Source: Adiantum capillus-veneris (Eukaryota; Streptophyta; Polypodiopsida; Polypodiales; Pteridaceae). From it: a DNA stretch of 64,000 nucleotides. A program made the translations under genes and the position numbers. A model generated the notes under the pieces. It was given only the letters and a program-made list of their open reading frames with translations. It made no database searches and was not told where the DNA came from. Shown piece by piece: positions 1 to 10,362 of this stretch. Each line of letters starts with the position of its first letter. Position 1 is the stretch's first letter. The stretch spans positions 22,011,951 to 22,075,950 of the forward strand of contig CM043948.1 in the NCBI GenBank assembly GCA_014529385.2, read 5' to 3'.

Positions 1-748
1 CCCTGGATAGACTTAGGCAATCCAAAGATAAAATCCATGGATATGCTCTCCCATGGTGAGTTAGGGATTGGCAAAGGTTGAAGCAATCCAGGTTGCTTCC
101 CTCTATCAAACTTCGTCTTTTGGCATACCACACATTTAGAAACATACTCTTGTATGTTTGCCTTCATGGTAGGCCAATAGAAATATGTTTCAATCCCTTT
201 TAGGGTAGACTAAATCCCTCTATTCCCCGTATAAGGAGGAGCATGAGATTCATACATTACTTTCTCATGTAGTGAGTTAGTAATGCATAGTCTATTGCCA
301 TAGAGAAGATAACCATCTTCTAAAGTAAATGGTTCCTCTTTCTTCCCTAATGCAAGGGCTGAAATCACACCTCGAAAATTGGGATCAATAGCATACTCAT
401 ACATCATAGAAGATAGATCATTGTGAGTTGCTATGAAAACCGCATTCACTCTCAGCCATCTTGAGAGTGCAGTGGCTACTTGATTATGCTTGCCAGCAAT
501 GTGAGCAATATGAAAATGAAATTGTGAAAGGAAATTTGCCCACCTCATTTTTTGTCAGAGAGCTTGGTATGCGTCATGAAGTACTTAAGACTTTCGTGAC
601 CCGCCCGCAGAATGAAAGGAGTCCCCAATAAATAGTGCTTCCATGAGTCTAAGGCATGTAGAACTGTGAGGAGTTCCTTTTCATATATGCCTAGAGCTTG
701 CTCAACAGGGTCGAGCCTTCGACTTTCATAGGCTATGGTGTGTCCTTC
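1..748 (-). pseudogene. Element A RNase H end and integrase zinc-binding region
   Basis: The longest open piece (210-548) encodes the end of RNase H (HIAGKHNQVATALSR, where relatives have the catalytic Asp as ADALSR) and the start of the integrase HHCC region (SHAPPYTGNRGI). In this copy the RNase H motif reads ATALSR, so an active-site Asp is replaced. The bases left of 210 match the integrase zinc-binding and core start seen intact in element B. Several frameshifts and stops separate the pieces, so no working enzyme is made. Confidence 0.8.
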
Positions 749-1636
749 TTAGATCAAAACAGCTCCAAGGCAATCACCACAAGCGCCACTTTGCACCTCA
801 AATGGCTTTGAGAGATTCGGTAGTGTAAGCACAGGTTGAGAGATAAGCTTTTCTTTAAGCGTTTTGAAAGCATTGTTCTCCTTGGCAGACCATGTATACC
901 TAACATTTTTCTTGACTAGGTCATGTAATGGTCGTGCTATTAATGAGAACTTTTCTATGAAGCGTCTATAGTATCCACACATACCTATAAAGCTTCTTAG
1001 TTCATGGCAATTCCTTGGTTTAGGCCATCCTTTTATTACCTCTAACTTTGATGGATCCATTTGGATGCCATCTTGAGAGATAATATGACCTAAATACCAA
1101 ATCTCTTGTAAGAAAAATTCACTCTTCTTTCGATTAACATAAAGTTTATTCTCTCTTAAGACTTGAAATATTACCTGGAGATGCTGCTTGTGTTCGTCTA
1201 ATGAATTAGAGTAGATGATGATATCATCAAAGAACACTCCAGTAAAGGTTCGATGACGCCTGAATAGCTTTTCCATCAAGCGGTTGAATGTGGCTGGTGC
1301 ATTGGTCAAGCCAAAAGGCATGACAATGTATTCGTAAAGACAAAATGTAGTGCAAAATGCGGTCTTTACAATATCTTGATCAACTATCCTTATTTGATGA
1401 TAGCCACTTTTTAGGTCAATCCTACTGAAGTAGGTGGACCCTTGTAGCTTATCAAATAGGTCTTCTACCCGTGGAACGGGAAACCTATTGTTGATAGTGA
1501 TCCTATTTAGTGCTCTATAGTTGACACACATATGATATCTGTCGTCTTTCTTTTGCACTAATAATACAGGTGAGCAAAATGGAGATGAGCTAGGCCTAAC
1601 CATGCCCTTCTCAACTAACTCATGCACTTCCCACAT
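749..1636 (-). pseudogene. Element A reverse transcriptase
   Basis: 295-codon open piece of the gypsy reverse transcriptase that copies element RNA into DNA. It carries RIDLKSGYHQIRI, the VMPFGLTNAPATF block and the catalytic VFFDD motif (xFDD instead of the commoner xxDD with Y, L or I), then the connection domain with FIGMCGYYRRFI. It runs into the start of RNase H (GACGDCLGAVLI, where relatives have CDACGD). Flanking frames are broken, so it is a remnant of a longer gag-pol frame. Confidence 0.9.
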
Positions 1637-1639
1637 AAT

Positions 1640-2215
1640 CTCCTCTGTTGAGCTTAAGAAACTCTATAAGGAGGCTTACTAGGGGTGAAATACCTGGAAT
1701 AAGTTCAATTGCATGGTCATCATTGCCTCATTTAGGAGGTAGTTCACAAGGGATGTCGTCAATAAAGACATCTTGAAACCCCTTGAGAAAATTGGTTAGC
1801 TCTAATTCCTTGTGATTGTTTATATTTTCTTTTGCTTAAGCATTAGGTTCATTTTGAGAATCTTTAACAAAAATCATGTACACGGAAATAGAGCTCTTTA
1901 TTGACTTATTGAAAGCTTGCGTGTGTACAATGGGTATGGTGTTACCCATTTCCTTAGCATCTATGTGCATATCCTTTTCCTTGAACCTAAAGTAGATTCT
2001 TCTTTCAGGGAATTTAACATTGGTAGCCATGCAATCAAACCATGGTTCCCCTAGGATTACATCCTCATGCTTGAGAGGAGAGATAAAGAAGTCCTCTTTG
2101 TCCACATAGCTTTGGACATTGGAGCCTCAATTTCTCGATTAAGGGAGTGACTGAAGCTTCTTGCCCCTTGAAAGCACCATCTGTAGGTAGGAAATCTCCC
2201 ATTTCATAGGCTTGG
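1640..2215 (-). pseudogene. Element A protease end and protease-RT linker
   Basis: The open piece 1836-2105 contains DVILGEPWFDCM and FPERRIYFRFKEKDM, aligning by eye with the region after the protease active site in element B (DVILGAPWFD, FPERRIYFSYRGKNM). 1640-1835 matches the linker before RT but is out of frame. The protease active site itself lies to the right near 2240-2290, broken by a frameshift. Confidence 0.75.
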
Positions 2216-2219
2216 ATGC

Positions 2220-3007
2220 CTAGCTTGGTGGCCAACTCTGTGGATATGAAATTGTGAGTAGAACGGGGTCAAAGAGAATAAAAGCATCATGTTCTCTTAC
2301 CTTTCCCCAAGCATGGCATAGAGGAGATACTTTGTGGTGAGCTTCCTCTTCTTGGATTTTGACCAAGGTAGCTCTATGAGGCTCATGGTGGTTGTTCTTT
2401 TGGGGACAAGCGCGGTACGCATGCCCTTGCTCGCCGCATTTGAAACAACGGTTATCCTTGCGATAACGCTCAAGCTCTTCAGGAGAGAGTTTGTTTTTGC
2501 CTTTGTAAACTCCATTTTCCTTAGCTTTCTTGGAATTTCCCTTAATATACTTTTGTACATTTTCCTTCCCCTTAGGCTCATTGGAACCCTTGTTTTCCAT
2601 GGGCTTAGAATTTCTTTTAGCCCCTCTTTGGAAATTGATTCAAAAATCCACCATAGTATGGTGTATAGCCGCGGATACGGTGCGTGACCTTTGGGAGTTG
2701 ACATGCTCCACCATTTCTTCAGTTAGGCCCGCACAAAATAGTTATTTTTGCTCTCCAAAATCCATCTTTTTAAAGATAGTGTCTTTGAGATGTAAATCCC
2801 AAAACTTGTCTACACATTTATGAATGGATTCGTAGGGAGAGAGATTCAAGCTTCGCCATTCGGTGAGTACTTTTTCTTTGGCATCGGTGGCCAAAAATGC
2901 TTCGTAATGGAAGCCCCTAAAGCTTTCCATGTACGTGGAGCTTCACCGTTGGCCCGTAGGCTAGACAACCATTGTCTGGCGGACTTTTGAAAGTGCATAG
3001 CTACATG
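2220..3007 (-). pseudogene. Element A gag, capsid end and nucleocapsid zinc knuckle
   Basis: Fragments 2220-2600 and 2742-2930 encode the C-terminal capsid (VLTEWRSLNLSPYESIHKCVDKFWDLHLK) and an intact CCHC knuckle, CFKCGEQGHAYRACP, that would bind genomic RNA. They lie in different frames. The gene is split by element B: its N-terminal part continues at 11988. Confidence 0.87.
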
Positions 3008-3012
3008 GTGTA
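3008..3012. repeat. Target-site duplication GTGTA, left copy
   Basis: Five bases GTGTA directly precede the TGTCATAA start of element B's 5' LTR, and the same five follow its 3' LTR at 11983-11987. Element C has ..CATGGCATAGCTT.. at the empty site, matching a single unduplicated target. Confidence 0.95.
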
Positions 3013-4843
3013 TGTCATAAAATCTAATATCTAATATCTAACCAACCCAAATGATTTTCTCATATTAAATTGATCACTTAATGTGGGAGAATAAACGGGA
3101 ACAAGTGTTAAGATATAGACATGTGCTTATAGATCTATCTCAACACGGGGCCAATGGTAAAGGGGCCCAAATGAGAGATGGTCTAACAAAGAGCAAGGCT
3201 AACAAATGGAGCATAAGACCTTAAGGTTAGCTTCATTGAAGACCTCCAATAATGTGTGTAAAAGGCCTTTGACCTTAGGTAAGCTAGGACTGAGCTTGAG
3301 GCGCGGGAACCCAACCTAGCTCAAGGTGCTTGTCCTGCTTGTCATGCTTGATGACTAAGGTGCTTGAGGTGCTTGATGATTGAGGTGCTTGAGATGCTTG
3401 AGGTGCTTATAAATTGAGATGCTTGAGATGCTTGACATTCTTGAGATGCTAGGGTCGCACTTGAGGTGAGAACGCAGCCCAAGATTAAAGTGCTTATGAG
3501 CCAAGCTTGTGGTGAGAGCTGGCCCTATGCATGAGGGGCTTGAGGTGTCAAAAATTCAAAGATTCAATCCCTACAAGGAGGAGGCAAGCCCTACATGAGG
3601 GGGGATGAGAGAGAACACCCACACACTCACACAAGGCATGCATGGTACAAAGAAATCAAAAGGGACACTTGTCAAGTTCCTCCTCATGTTGCCCTCATGG
3701 TGTGCATGAAGCCTATTGGTTGGGCACCCAAGGGGTCCAATAATAATTTAGGAGATTTAATTAATTGATTTAGCATTTATCTAGCCCTCTCTCTCAAAGG
3801 GGAAAGGGGGACACTTGTCTCAAGGCTATCCTTGCTTCTTCTAATGCCTCCTACTTGTGATTGGCTAGGCCTGGAGGGGTCCAATGAGCCTCAAGAATGA
3901 GCTACAAGGGGGGGGTCGACCCAAGAAAGCTAGGGGGTTGCTTAGGGGGTATACTCACCCACACACACTCACAAACACCCACACATGCTCACAAACACTC
4001 TCATTGTGTGCTATGAAAAGTGCAAGAGCTCCCTCTCCTTCTCCAAGGAAGTAGAGGTTGAGAGCCTACACCAACACTCTTGGATATGGAGTGCAAATCC
4101 AACCAAGAGCCATGCTTCAATGCTTAAGCTTTCCATCTCCTTGTTCTTCATTACTATGCTATTATGTATGCTAGCAACAAGAGTTATGATAAGTGAGGAG
4201 CTAATTATTTCTCCTACGAAATGTTTCTTCTTCCTCTTCCCAACCCTCATTCCCTGCTAGCTCTCTCCACCTTCGAAGGTGTTTGAGGTCTTGGGACTGA
4301 GGCTTGGGATAGTTAGAGCTTTCTTCAATTTTATGTCATGTTTGTGATTCATGAAGCTTTCCATATTCATTGCATCACCTAGGTCACAAGGAACGCAAAG
4401 ATTGTATTGTAACAAGTCTCTCTTAATGGGAGAAATCATAATACAAATGCCTATTGGAGGAGGGACCGGATCCACATAAATCCGGTCCTCAACTGTTGTC
4501 ATGTTCTCTAAATTCTCTCTCTTGTAAAATTATTGTTCATGCCAAGTTAACTAATTGCTATGATTATGTTGCTATCTTCAATTATGTTCACCCTCTATGC
4601 TCACAAAGTCATTTCTCAAAAGTAGTCTCATTAATTTCCGCTACTCTAGCCTCCAAATATAGTAAATTTTCCTCTAAAATTTTGCATACGTAGGTTTTCC
4701 AAGTTTTTGGGAGAAAGTCTTGTGTACCATATCAATGCTAAAAAAAACCTACATTTAGTGTAATCTATCCTACAAATTTTGAGATTTACCTCTAATTATA
4801 GATTAAAAGGTAATCTCAAATTAAATGGGCCAATTACATTACA
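3013..4843 (+). repeat. Element B 5' LTR
   Basis: 1831-bp direct repeat of 10363-11982. It starts TG and ends CA. It holds a minisatellite of GAGGTGCTT-like 9-mers around 3300-3540 and pyrimidine-rich stretches. It is 211 bp longer than the 3' LTR because that copy lost about 28 bp near 11862 and about 170 bp near 11955. The small ORFs inside (for example 3985-4260) recur in the other LTRs but show no protein-like conservation. Confidence 0.95.
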
Positions 4844-4844
4844 T

Positions 4845-4856
4845 TGGTATCAGAGC
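4845..4856 (+). other. Primer-binding site, tRNA-iMet
   Basis: TGGTATCAGAGC, one base after the 5' LTR, is the classic complement of the plant initiator-Met tRNA 3' end used to prime minus-strand DNA synthesis. Confidence 0.95.
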
Positions 4857-5257
4857 ATTTGGTTTCTCTTTTCTCGCTTAAGAAGAGAGGTCCTTAAGAA
4901 TCCTATAAATGGTTGATGTTGTTAATTATATTAGGGTAAGTGGAACTGGGATCTATTATCGGTTTTGTTGAGCCCACTATGTGGGGGATGGTGCACACCT
5001 CGGGAGCTTTGGACTTAATAATGGAGTCTTTTTAGACTTGCCTACGGCTTTACCATTATTGATCCATAAGAAGTCCAAAAGGAGCTAGCCCTTGGCAACT
5101 CTGCTATGTTAGACCTACTCCTCTACTCTCTATAATTAACCACTTCGAGCCGTGGGTGTAGATACTTAAGAGCTGATTTTCAAAGGCTAAGAGGAGTGGC
5201 AACTAAGGTTTTGAATTGCCAAAGCATACACTAAGTACATACATAAATTTTGTTAGC
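4857..5257 (+). other. Element B untranslated leader
   Basis: About 400 bases between the primer site and the gag start codon. No ORF is recognised. The homologous leader is found in element C up to about 54731, where C is truncated. Confidence 0.7.
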
Positions 5258-7315
5258 ATGGCTGACAATAATCAAGAGAGTAGAATGAACATTGATAGCT
5301 TTGATTTTGCACATGAAGGTGCTAATGATGATGCTCCCATGTTTGTGAATTATCTCGTCACTAGGTTGTAGCAAGCTATGGGCAACCCTGCTTTGCAAGC
5401 CGAAGTTACTCAACAACTTCGTGCTTATGGAATTTCCCTTCCTCTGGAGAGGAAGGGAGATCTTAGGAGGCCTCTTGAAGAGACCTCCAAAAGAAGACTC
5501 TCTCCCATTCCAGAGGAGGAATCCAAACAGCCAGAAAGCAATGAAAGTTTAAGTTCCTCTGAAGATGTGGCTCCACGAAGACGACGGTCTAGACGATCGC
5601 CCACTCCTCCCAAGAGGAAAAGATCAACACATAGTCCTTCTCCTCATCACTCTGAAAGGCAAGAGAGGAAACAAAGGAAGAAAAGGACTAGGAAGAGGTC
5701 ACCGTTGTCTCCTTCTTCTTCACCTTCCTCCTCTTCTGACGAAAGTTATGGTTATTCTCCTAGAGAATACAAGAGAGGAGGACATCGCAAATCATTTCCT
5801 GCATGGCAAAGGTCACAAAAGCTAAAGAAGTTCAAGGAGGGAGGAAAGAGTATCTCTTTTCTCACCTATGATGGCACCTTCAGTGCTACCGACAAAGTGT
5901 TGGCCTTCATCCAACAATTTGATGCGGCCTTTGGAGATGAGGGCTTCACAGAGTCCTCTAAGCTACGCCATGTAGCTATGCACTTCCAAAAATCAGCTCA
6001 TCAATGGTGGGCTAGCCTTCGTGGAAATGGTGAAGCCCCAAAGACATGGAAAACTCTACGAGTTTCCATCATGAAGCAATTCCTTGCAAGCGATGCAAAG
6101 GACAAAGTGCTTACCGAATGGCACAGCTTGAAGCTCCTCTCCCATGAGTCTATACACAAATATGTAGACAATTTTTGGGATTTACATCTCAAGGCTACTG
6201 TCTTTCAAAAGATAGACTTTGCCGAGCAAAGGCAACAATTTTGTGCGGGATTACCTGAAGAGATGGCCGAATACATCAACTCTCAACGGCCTGGTACTAT
6301 ACGAGAAGTAATCCATCACACCATGGTTGCTTCACGCATCAATTTCCATCAAGGGGCTAGATGTAATGTCAAGCCCATGGAAAACAAAGACAAAAATGAT
6401 GCAAAGGAGAAAACCAATGTTCAAAATACTTCCCAAGTCAATTCCAACAACAACAACAATCGGTCCAAGGAGAAGGGAGTTTACAATGGTAAAAACAAAC
6501 TCTCTCCTAAAGAGCTTGAAGATTTTCACAAGGACCGTAAGTTTTTCAAGTGTGGGGAGCAAGGACATGGCTATCGTTCTTGCCCCAAGAAGAATACTCG
6601 CAATGAGACTCCTAGGGCTTCCACCATCGAAGCTCCAAAAGAGGATGCTCATTGCAAAGGATCATCACTTTCCTATGCTTGGCGAAAGGTAAGAGAGCAT
6701 GATGCCTTCATCTTGTTTGACCCTGGCTCTACTCTTAACTTCATATCAATGGAGTTGGCCACCAAGTTGGGCATTCAAGCTTTTGAGATGGGAGATATAG
6801 TAGTGGCTGATGCAGCTTTCAAGGGAAAACAAGCCACCGTTACTCCCTTGATTGGGAAGTTGAGGCTTCATGTCCAAAGCTATGTCGACAAAGAAGACTT
6901 CTTCATATCTCCTCTCCAACATGAGGATGTTATCCTAGGGGCACCATGGTTTGATCTCATGGATGCCAACATGAAGTTCCCTGAAAGGAGAATCTACTTC
7001 AGCTACAGGGGAAAGAACATGTATATAGATGCTAGTGAGCGTGGTCGCACTATTCCACTTGTAAATCCTCTTGCTTTTGATAAGTCAATGAAGATCTTAG
7101 TTTCTGCGTACATGATTTTTGTCAAAGAGTCTCTAAAAGATACTAATGTTTCATCAAATGTAAATGGTAGGAATCAAGAAGATGTGTTCATCGATGATAT
7201 CCCTATGGACTTACCTCCAAAACGAGGGGATGATGACCATCGCATTGAGCTCCTTCCTGGAAGCTCACCACCTAACAAGCCTCCTTATCGAGTCTCACAA
7301 GCTCAACAAGAGTAG
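5258..7315 (+). pseudogene. Element B gag-protease with internal TAG
   Basis: The start ATG at 5258 (MADNNQES) matches the start in element C. A TAG at 5369 interrupts codon 38, after which the frame is open for 645 codons. Residues about 100-170 are rich in R, S and K (RRRRSRRSPTPPKRKRS), then comes the retrotransposon gag/capsid fold (about 205-350). The zinc knuckle follows (about 428-442); its first Cys is Phe here (FFKCGEQGHGYRSCP), so zinc binding is probably lost. The aspartic protease has the active site FDPGSTLNFIS (about 486). The piece ends at TAG 7313, where element C has GAG. Confidence 0.93.
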
Positions 7316-7318
7316 ATC

Positions 7319-8875
7319 ATGAGGCAAATACAAGAGCTGGTAATCAAAGGGATGGTGAGGCCTAGTTACTCTCCCTTTTGTTCTCCAGTCCTTTTAGTGC
7401 AAAAGAAAGATGGTACATACCGTATGTGTGTGGACTATCGAGCACTAAACCATATCACTATCAAAAACAGATTTCCCGTACCTCGGGTAGAAGATCTGTT
7501 TGATAAGCTACAAGGCTCTACCTACTTCAGTAGGATTGACCTTAAGAGTGGCTATCATCAAATAAGGATAGTGGATGAAGATATCTTAAAGACCACGTTT
7601 CGCACAACGTTTGGTCTTTATGAATATCTAGTCATGCCTTTTGGCTTGACTAATGCACCAGCTACGTTCAATTGTTTGATGGAGAAAATTTTTAGACCAT
7701 ACCGCAAATTCACTAGAGTGTTCTTTGATGATATCGTCATCTACTCCAAGACTTTGGACGAACATAAGAAACATCTCCAAGTGATTTTTCAAGCATTGAG
7801 GGAGAACAAGCTTTTTCTCAACCAAAAGAAAAGCGAATTCTTCCTTCAAGAGATTCAATACCTAGGTCATATTATCTCTAAAGATGGTATCCAAATGGAT
7901 CCATCAAAGTTAGAGGTAATAAAAGCATGGCCTAACCCAATAAATCTACATGAGCTAAGAAGCTTTGTTGGTATGTGCGCATACTATAGACGCTTCATAG
8001 CAAAATTCTCTCAAGTAGCAAGACCACTACACGACTTAACTAAGAACGTTAAGTTTGTATGGACTGCTAAGGAGCAAAATGCTTTTGAAAAGCTCAAAGA
8101 GAAGCTTACTTCCCAACCAATCCTCGTGCTTCTAGATCTCTCAAAGCCATTTGAGGTCCAATGTGATGCTTGTGGTGATTGCCTTGGAGCAGTTTTGCTT
8201 CAAGAAGGGCATGCCATAACATATGAGAGCCGAAGGCTCAATATTGATGAACAAGTCTTGGGCATTTATGAGAAAGAGATTTTAGCTGTTCTACATGCCC
8301 TAGACACATGGAAGCACTACCTATTGGGGACTCCATTTATCCTACGAACCGACCACCAAAGTCTCAAGTATTTCATGACGCAAACCAAGATTTTCGACAA
8401 ACAAATGAGCTGGGAAAATTTTCTTTCGCAATTTAATTTCCATATTGCTCACATAGCTGGTAAGCACAATCAACTGGCCGATGCACTTTCACGACGACCC
8501 AAAGTTAATGTGGTTTCTATAGCTACTCACAATGATCTATCCTTTATGATAGATGAGTATGCTACTGACCCTAACTTTAGAGACATAATGTCAGCCCTTG
8601 ATTTGGGGAAGAAAGAGAAACCATTCACCTTGCAGGATGGTTATCTTCTCCACGGCAATAGGCTATGTGTTACCCATTCCCTTCGTGAGAAAGTTAAGTA
8701 TGAATACCATGCTCCTCCATATGTGGGTCATAGAGGTATTCAACCTACTCTCCGAGGAGTAGAGACGTACTTCTATTGGCCTACCATGAAAGTGGACATA
8801 CAAGAGTATGTTTCAAAATGTGTAGTATGCCAAAAGACCAAGTATGACAGAGGGAAGCAACCAGGATTACTCTAG
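7319..8875 (+). pseudogene. Element B reverse transcriptase, RNase H and integrase zinc domain
   Basis: 518-codon open stretch, in the same frame as gag across the TAG at 7313. RT: RIDLKSGYHQIRI, VMPFGLTNAPATF and the catalytic VFFDDIVIYS. RNase H: CDACGDCLGAVL, YEKEILAV, RTDHQSL and ADALSR supply the D-E-D-D residues. Integrase HHCC: H..GHRG..C..C (KCVVCQKTK). It ends at TAG 8873 where element C reads CAG. The motifs themselves look intact, so RT and RNase H are only separated by stop codons. Confidence 0.94.
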
Positions 8876-8878
8876 CCA

Positions 8879-9311
8879 TTGTCTATCCCAAATTCACCAT
8901 GGGAGAGTATATCCGTGGATTTCATCTTTGGATTACCCAAGTCTATCCATGGGAATACAGGAGTATGGACAATAGTTGACAGGTTTAGCAAGCAAGCACA
9001 TTTTATTCCTGTCAAAAATACTATTAAGGCACATCAAATGGCAACTCTTTTCATATCTCATATTTTCAAGCACCATGGATTACCCACATCCATCGTGTCA
9101 GATAGAGATCCTAGAATGACCAGTAATTTCTGGAAAGGTCTCTTTGAAAATCTAGGAACAAGATTGAATTTCTCTTCGGCCTATCACCCACAAACGGATG
9201 ACCATACTCTACAAGAGGTAATTACTTTTCCAAAGTAATTACTCAAGACTTATGTTACCGAAGTAGATCAACGCTCACAATGGGAAAAGTAATTACCTCT
9301 TGTAGAGTATG
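8879..9311 (+). pseudogene. Element B integrase catalytic core, rearranged
   Basis: Still in the gag-pol frame. It shows the first two acidic residues of the DDE core (SVDFIFGLP and SDRDPRMTS) and AYHPQTD. Just after that the sequence turns into an inverted copy of DNA lying about 50 bases downstream (9203-9231 is the exact reverse complement of 9283-9311). This replaces the segment that in element C encodes GHSEIAN with the catalytic Glu. The integrase is therefore inactive. Confidence 0.9.
9203..9311. repeat. 29-bp perfect inverted repeat inside integrase gene
   Basis: Left arm 9203-9231, right arm 9283-9311, exact reverse complements by inspection, spacer 51 bp. Element C has only the right-arm sequence, so the left arm is new. 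This looks like a template-switch copy. Confidence 0.92.
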
Positions 9312-10003
9312 CCTACAATAATAATGTACATACTTCTACGGGAAAAGCACCTTTTGAGATCATTGAGGGAAGACCTAAAAGTCCCTTTCTACTTAAAGTA
9401 CATGGGAAGATCTTTGCTGCCAATTAGTATAGCCATGACCTACAAGAATCTTTTCATAAGATTAAGGAGGCTATATCCATCTCTCAACAAAGGCAAAAAG
9501 CTGCCGCTGCTAATAAGCATAGAAGAGACTTAATGTTCAAAGAAAATGATCGGGTCTTAATCAAGTTTCCTAAGCCTCGATTAAGGCAAATGGCGGGCAA
9601 AAATCCTACGGGCCATCAAAAGTATTATGCTAAACTAGAAAAAAGATACTATGGTCCTTTCCAAATCTTGAAGCCCATCAATGAGACGGATTATCAACTC
9701 AAGTTGCCCAACCATTGGCTCATACACAATGCCTTTCATGTAAGCCTACTTAAGCCCTACAAAGGAGAGCCACCAACTGAACCAATTATTGAAGACCCTC
9801 CCGAATTTGAAGACCAAGAAGAGGTGCTACAACCCAAAGCTCTTTTTCGGCATGAAGACAAGGTACTACGACATGGTAACATTATCCAACGGTATCTTAT
9901 TAAGTTCAAAAATTATCCTTTTGAAGATGCTAGATGGATTCAAGGAATACAGCTTAAGGATAGTATGAACCTTGTCAATGCTTACAATGCTACATTAGAG
10001 TAA
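9312..10003 (+). pseudogene. Element B integrase C-terminus with chromodomain-like tail
   Basis: Open piece 9533-10003 (another piece, 9309-9533, is in a shifted frame). It contains the GPF/Y module (RYYGPFQILKPINE, HNAFHVSLLKPY). A chromodomain-like end follows: RYLIKFKNYPFEDARW, equivalent to the Y-LVKWKGY--E-TW core, with Phe in place of one cage Trp. Such tails direct chromovirus integration to heterochromatin by binding histone marks. The stop is at 10001-10003. Confidence 0.86.
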
Positions 10004-10349
10004 GTAAATGTACAAATTTCTTTTAAATGACTCATGTTTTTGTCTTATAAGACTAGTCCTCTTTTTAATTGTGCACAAATTTAACTAGTATGCATGCTTA
10101 GAATCATGTTTGTGATGACGACGTCTCTCAAACACCAAGTAGAATTTGTCACTCTACTTTGGGAGAATGAAATGGACTAAAGAGCAGACATGCTTGCGGC
10201 AGCTATGTCTCCCAAGCACCAAATGTATTAGTCATCCATCTTGGAAAGATGTCGTAGGGTAAAAAGGGATCCTCTACCTGCTAAGTAAAATTGACTAATG
10301 ACTAAGGCTTTATCTCTTCTACCTCATAGTCGAGGATGACTATGATTTC

Positions 10350-10362
10350 AAGAGAGAGGTAA
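10350..10362 (+). other. Polypurine tract of element B
   Basis: AAGAGAGAGG followed by TAA lies directly before the 3' LTR. The same tract precedes the 3' LTR of element C (49501-49513, minus strand). It primes plus-strand DNA. Confidence 0.85.

Larger units (their letters stand above)
1..3012 (-). mobile_element. Element A (chromovirus-type Ty3/gypsy), pol and distal gag part
   Basis: Minus-strand LTR retrotransposon cut by the left window edge. Reading leftward from 3012 come the end of gag with a zinc knuckle, protease, reverse transcriptase, RNase H and the start of integrase. At 3012 the gag sequence stops and resumes at 11988 beyond element B, so B sits inside A. Element C shows the uninterrupted arrangement of the same gag sequence. 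A's 3' LTR lies outside the window. Confidence 0.93.

Noticed and set aside
3985-4502. Paired ORFs on both strands that recur in each LTR
   Set aside because: Recurrence follows LTR duplication; they overlap on both strands and carry no domain.
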